NCBI GenBank assembly: GCA_018398765.1
Contig: JAHBMJ010003118.1
Location: 1-64,000, forward strand
DNA length: 64,000 nt
Source of the DNA: Chromera velia
Taxonomy: Eukaryota > Sar > Chromeraceae
Direction: 5' to 3'
The position numbers and the translations under genes were made by a program. The notes beneath the pieces were generated by a model that made no database searches, was not told the origin of the DNA, and was given only the letters and a program-made list of their open reading frames with translations. This document shows positions 59,660 to 64,000 of this stretch, piece after piece; within the stretch, counting starts at the first letter, position 1, and the number at the start of each line of letters is the position of its first letter.

Positions 59660-60885
59660 CTCATGTGCGTGGCTCATCTCTTGTAAGCGAGGCGCATCTC
59701 TTGTATGCAAGGCTGATGTCTTGTATGCGAGGCTCATCTCATGCATGCGAGGCTCATGTCTTGTATGCGAGGCTCATCTCTTGTACGCCCTCCCCTTTCC
59801 TCCCCTTCCCTTCCCTCCCTCCCTTCCTTCCCTCAATCGCTCCCTGCCTCTCTCCCTTCCTCTCTCCCTGCCTCTCTCCCTTCCCCTCTCCCTTCCTCTC
59901 TCCCTTCCTCTCTCCCTGCCTCTCTCCCTTCCCCTCTCCCTTCCCCTCTCCTTTCCTCTCTCCATTTCCATGTCCCTTCCTCTCTCCCTTCCCCTCTCCC
60001 TTCCTCTCTCCCTTCCCCTCTCCCTTCCTCTCTCCCTTCCCCTCTCCCTTCCTCTCTCCCTTCCCCTCTCCCTTCCCCTCTCCCTTCCTCTCTCCCTTCC
60101 CCTCTCCTCTCCTTTCCTCTCTCCATTTCCATCTCCCTTCCCCTCTCCTTTCCTCTCTCCATTTCCATGTCCCTTCCTCTCTCCCTTCCGCTCTCCCTTC
60201 CTCTCTCCCTTTCCCTCTCCTTTCCTCTCTCCATTTCCATCTCCCTTCCTCTCTCCCTTCCCCTCCGTATGCGAGGCGCATCTCTTGTATGCAAGGCTCA
60301 TATCTTGTGTACGAGGCTCATCTCTCGTAGGCAAGGCGCATCTCTTGTATGCAAGGCTGATGTCTTGTATGCGAGGCTCATCTCATGCATGCGAGGCTCA
60401 TGTCTTGTATGCGAGGCTCATCTCTTGTACGCCCTCCCCTTTCCTCCCCTTCCCTTCCTTCCCTCTCTCCCTTCCTTCCCTCAATCGCTCCCTGCCTCTC
60501 TCCCTTCCTCTCTCCCTGCCTCTCTCCCTTCCCCTCTCCCTTCCCCTCTCCTTTCCTCTCTCCATTTCCATGTCCCTTCCTCTCTCCCTTCCTCTCTCCC
60601 TTCCTCTCTCCCTTCCCCTCTCCCTGCCCCTCTCCCTTCCCCTCTCCCTGCCCCTCTCCCTTCCTCTCTCCCTTCCCCTCTCCCTTCCTCTCTCCCTTCC
60701 CCTCTCCCTTCCTCTCTCCTTTCCTCTCTCCTTTCCTCTCTCCATTTCCATCTCCCTTCCTCTCTTCCTTCCCCTCTCCCTTCCTCTCTCCCTTCCTCTC
60801 TCCCTTCCCCTCTCCTTTCCTCTCTCCATTTCCATCTCCCTCCCTCTCTCCCTTCCCCTCTGTATGCGAGGCTCATGTCTTATAT
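59660..60885. repeat. Composite satellite, two large copies
   Basis: Each of two copies (about 59660-60275 and 60275-60885) has a block of 20-bp units related to GCGAGGCTCATCTCTTGTAT followed by a block of 12-bp units related to CTCTCCCTTCCC, with an occasional CTCTCCATTTCCATCTCC variant. Six frames stay open because unit lengths and composition lack stops; the 498-aa plus frame and its LSLPLSLP repeats are not a gene. Confidence 0.9.
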
Positions 60886-61187
60886 GCAAGGCTCATCTTG
60901 TGTACGAGGCTCATCTTTTGTGTGCGTGGCTGGGGGTGAGAGCCCGGGTGGCTTGGGCAGCTGGGTGTGTGTGGCTTGTTTGTGAAACTGTGCAGGGGGA
61001 ACTTACAGAATCTATTGCAGAGGTGCAAGGCCAACACATACCACGAATCCTGGATCACAGTCAAACCTCATCCCGACCGAAGTGAGGATGACAGCTAAAG
61101 CTGCACGGTTGGACTGCTGCATGCACTGCAGTTGATTGTCGCTGCTTAATTGCATGATCGAATCAAGCTGCAGTGGTTTTCTGAGAA

Positions 61188-62132
61188 TCAAGAAATGACA
61201 TCTGTCTTCGCATCAGCTAGAGCGTGTGTCAATTGATCAGGAAACGTTTCCAGCAATGTTCCCCCCCCCCGAAGAAGACATCTTCCCTCCCTCGCCCACT
61301 GAGAAGAAAAGAGAACAAAAGATGAGACCCGTAAGGAAGGCAGCTGCATGCATAATCGATGCAAGAATACGACGACTCGGACGAGGGTCGAGGCCCTTGC
61401 CCTCCCGACCGATTTGAAGGCCTAGTCGAACATTCAAAGAGATGAAGGGAATACTATTTTCCTTCTCGATCTTTCTTGCACACAACAGACCAGAGGTTTA
61501 ATTATCTAACGCGACCAAATGCTTTAGGAATCCCCACAGCATTCGGCTGTCTGATTTTTCTGAATTTTCGGATGAAGTTCAAGGCATGCGTCTGTCTAAG
61601 CCCGTGGGGAAGAACAATTTCCAAAGGAATCAGAGGAGTTGGCTGGAAAACGAGTGCATCTGGCATGCAAAAATTGCAGAAAAACAACGCATGGCCGCAC
61701 ATGCAATTTGCACCTACCTGTCCCTTGAGCTGAAGAGGCTTCGGTACCGCCCCGGGGCTCTGACCATCCTTCTGCACTTCCACGGCATCCTCCTTCATCC
61801 AGGAGTCCACATGGATGTCCAGAATCTTCATCTGCTTGAGGAGGGTCTCATCAACCAACCGTCTGTCGAGAGAAGACAGCTCCTGCAGGACGCGCTGTGC
61901 ATCCGGAGCGTCGGAGAATCGGATGAATTGCTTCACGACAGCGATGGTCTTCGTCGTGCCGTTGACTTGATGGAATCTCTGCACAGGGACGGCAAGGAGA
62001 AGAGGGGTCAGTAGTTCGTCCTTTTGGGCACTCCAGCCAAACCTTGAAGACAGACGAAGAAGAACTGCCAGCAGAGACGTACGTTTTATCTTTGGAAGAG
62101 AGGAAACCAAAAACGCCCATCTGCTTCCTCAT
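61188..62132 (-). CDS. Small three-exon protein, 153 aa, unknown
   Basis: Exons 62132-62043, 61978-61718 and 61298-61188, all phase 0. It starts MRKQMGVFGFLSSKDKTYVS. Exon 2 is helical and well behaved (TTKTIAVVKQFIRFSDAPDA, then DETLLKQMKILDIHVDSWMK). Exon 3 ends GTLLETFPDQLTHALADAKT, DVIS, stop. Exon 3 includes a run of ten G (complement of 61261-61270), so a one-base sequencing slip would alter the ending. There is no signal peptide or membrane segment. The start lies 340 bp downstream of the HAD-like gene on the same strand, across a GACT repeat. Function unknown. Confidence 0.6.
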
Positions 62133-62179
62133 GATGTCATTGAATGAAGGAACATGTGATTGGACGCGACCGACTTGAC

Positions 62180-62470
62180 TGAGGCACTCAGACTTACCGA
62201 CTGACTGACTGACTGACTGACTGACAGACAGGCTGACTGACAGACTGACAGAGAGACAGACAGACAGACAGACAGACTGACTGACTGACTGACTGTGTGA
62301 TTGATTGACTGACTGACAAACTGACTCACAGACTAGCTGATAGACAGGCTGACTGCCTGACCGCCTGATTGAGTGGTTGACTGACTGACTGACTGACTGA
62401 CTGACTGACTGACTGACTGACCGACCTAGCTGACTGACTGACTGACTGACTGACTGTCAGTGACTGACTG
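62180..62470. repeat. GACT microsatellite between two minus-strand genes
   Basis: A long, interrupted (CTGA)n array with CAGA variants separates the HAD-like gene from the next gene downstream. Confidence 0.9.
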
Positions 62471-62475
62471 AACTG

Positions 62476-62694
62476 TCAGTGACTGACTGACTCACATGCA
62501 CAGACTGACAGGAACAGATTTGCAGCAAGTATGAAGGCCTCCCTGTCCGCCTCCTGGTCACCCACAGCCATCAAATTCAGGAGAATTTCACGGTGACCTC
62601 CATCACCCCCATCCTTCGAGCGAGACGACTCTTCGAGTACGGCTGAGTAGAAGGATTTCATCTCCTCAAAGATTCTGAACGCCTGGATCTGCAC

Positions 62695-62734
<40 letters not shown>

Positions 62735-62749
62735 TATGTGTGTGTGTGT

Positions 62750-62792
<43 letters not shown>

Positions 62793-62807
62793 TATGTGTG
62801 TGTGTGT

Positions 62808-62850
<43 letters not shown>

Positions 62851-62865
62851 TATGTGTGTGTGTGT

Positions 62866-62908
<43 letters not shown>

Positions 62909-62923
62909 TATGTGTGTGTGTGT

Positions 62924-62966
<43 letters not shown>

Positions 62967-64000
62967 TATGTGTGTGTGNGCGTGTATAGCAACAGATAGA
63001 GAGAGAGGGGGGGGGGGAGAGAGAGCGTCTTTGACGGAGAAGAGGAGGGTTGCAAAGGACTTCAGAGATCGACTTGTTGTCAGGGAATCGGTCGGACACG
63101 CCCTCTTTCAGCTGCCTGTGAAGAATATGGAGCACTGAGACGAAGGAACTGCAAGGAGACGGAAAACGAAGAGAGCCAGCTGGGGTGACAGAAACGTTGT
63201 TTGCCATTCCAACCAACTCGCCTTCATGTTTGTCCCCTCGATCTGCTGGAGCTCTGATGCTGTCGGGTTCTTCCCTCTAGCATTCACGATGCCGATGTCC
63301 CACTTTTTCATTGTAACCCAGGTGTCTGGGAGAAAGGACTTCGCACTGTCAGCTACCCACGAGCCGAGGGCGTTGGTAACGATCACGATTCGGACATTGT
63401 GCGCCTGTAGGGAGAAAGGGGGGAGTGGGAAACGTTGAGATGCGCGGGTGCACACGGAAGCACAGAATCGATGAAATCAGGCTCTACTCTTCATGCAAAG
63501 TACGAGACAAACCACGGCAAATTACGGGAACGAGCTTTGCAATGAGAGAGATAAAACCTCTTTCTCTCCCCGTCTGTCACTCTTTCTGGCTTCCCCCCTC
63601 TCTGCCTCTGTCGCGGGCAATGCCATACGAAACCACGCAAACGCGAGCACAGAAAGGGGAGAAGGAGAGAGCGAGGGGCAGAGGCAGAAAGAGACAAGAA
63701 GATACAAAAACGTCCCAGCCGTCTCCAAGACGCTACAAGAGGAGACGAGACGCGAACCATCTGACTGACTGACTGACTGACTGACTGACTCTCTCGTACA
63801 TCCCCCCAATCACGCGATTGGCAACAGCGTCCACTTCATCCAAGGCTTTGCTCTGGTCAAGAAGGAGGGGCGGTTGTTTCATGAGTAGACGTCCGAGTGG
63901 ATTCGGATCGTCAGGGATTCCCAAGGAGACGGGTACTTGTGTCTGTAGCCACGCCGTCGGCATCACTGTGTCGTCCCAATCGAGTATGAGAAGGTTATAG
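62476..64000 (-). CDS. HAD-like protein, 5' end outside the window
   Basis: Four visible exons: 64000-63790 (entering in phase), 63404-63214, 63148-63061 and 62688-62476; phases agree. The first holds YNLLILDWDDTVMPTAWLQT, where DWDDT is the DxDxT/V motif I of haloacid dehalogenase-type enzymes (nucleophile Asp). The second holds VRIVIVTNALGSWV, matching motif II (hydrophobic strand then T/S). KKWD and GKNP lie in the position of the motif III Lys; a clear motif IV acidic pair was not seen, so catalytic competence is unproven. The last exon is helical (IQAFRIFEEMKSFYSAVLEE) and ends AANLFLSVCACESVSH if read through the GTCAGT there. Such proteins are usually phosphatases; the substrate is unknown. 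The exon 2-3 join uses a GTTGGA donor and is the weakest. Confidence 0.7.
62699..62995. repeat. TG microsatellite with higher-order period, one ambiguous base
   Basis: (TG)n regularly interrupted by TATG, so that a unit of about 60 bp repeats about five times. An N is at 62979. It lies in the intron between the last two exons of the HAD-like gene. Confidence 0.9.

Noticed and set aside
59589-61085. 498-aa plus-strand ORF of LSLPLSLP repeats and several equally long antisense frames
   Set aside because: Translation of the composite satellite; all frames stay open because the units contain no stops.
59589-61085. Possible SRP14-like plus-strand gene: MSFIRSLCDS spliced to NLLQRCKANTYHESWITVKP
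   Set aside because: Splice sites and phase fit and the text faintly recalls SRP14, but no later exon supplies the rest of the domain, the intron would be the satellite, and a better-supported minus-strand exon follows at once.
62698-63138. CVCVCV and HTHTHT frames around 62.7-63.0 kb
   Set aside because: Translation of the TG microsatellite.
1-64000. CRISPR array, bacterial operon, rRNA or tRNA genes
   Set aside because: Short tandem repeats here have no spacer structure, genes have spliceosomal introns, and no rRNA or convincing tRNA cloverleaf was recognised by eye.

Overview
This is a eukaryotic nuclear window. Most genes are cut by short introns ending in a strong ...TGCAG acceptor. 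Intergenic DNA alternates between AT-rich stretches, GC-rich dispersed repeats, microsatellites and inverted-repeat elements. Several inferred proteins are long, low-complexity and Ser/Pro/Glu-rich. This texture, with frequent TGCATGCA words, suggests a protist, most likely an alveolate alga of the chromerid type (Chromera-like). That is inference; no rRNA or organellar marker is present to prove it. Exon models were built by hand from splice-site and reading-phase agreement and have no transcript support.

Layout. 1-779: 3' end of a gene entering from the left (+). 962-1342: a TA-flanked MITE. 2866-4947 (-): four-exon histone-fold protein of the NF-YC/CHRAC1/DPB3 type. 5693-9452 (+): eight-exon coiled-coil-rich protein. 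11099-15913 (+): ten-exon type I DnaJ (J domain, Gly-rich segment, four CxxCxGxG motifs), probably mitochondrial, with an added charged tail. 16000-21900: gene-poor, with a minisatellite, a foldback element and about 0.8 kb of ATCC repeat. 21907-22674 (-): single-exon multi-spanning membrane protein. 22700-28300: gene-poor, with two inverted-repeat families. 28350-42704 (-): one giant six-exon gene for about 4,170 residues, with recently duplicated internal modules and a recurring SVxxLxxxFE motif. 44160-48706 (-): five-exon protein with an apparent signal peptide. 49897-51857 (+): two-exon acidic protein. 53912-54243: large foldback element. 54914-55561 (-): single-exon unknown. 58542-59348 (-): 3' exons of an unrecognised gene. 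59660-60885: composite satellite. 61188-62132 (-): small three-exon gene. 62476-64000 (-): HAD-like protein whose 5' end lies beyond the window.

The genes do not form a pathway; they are independent transcription units on both strands. Two genome-level signals stand out. One is a family of very small hairpin elements of about 45-60 bp (five copies), each bracketed by a long, diverged direct duplication of 21-51 bp of host sequence; in two copies the duplication spans a 3' splice site. The other is an unusual 5' splice site: 19 of about 32 modelled introns begin GTC rather than GTA or GTG.
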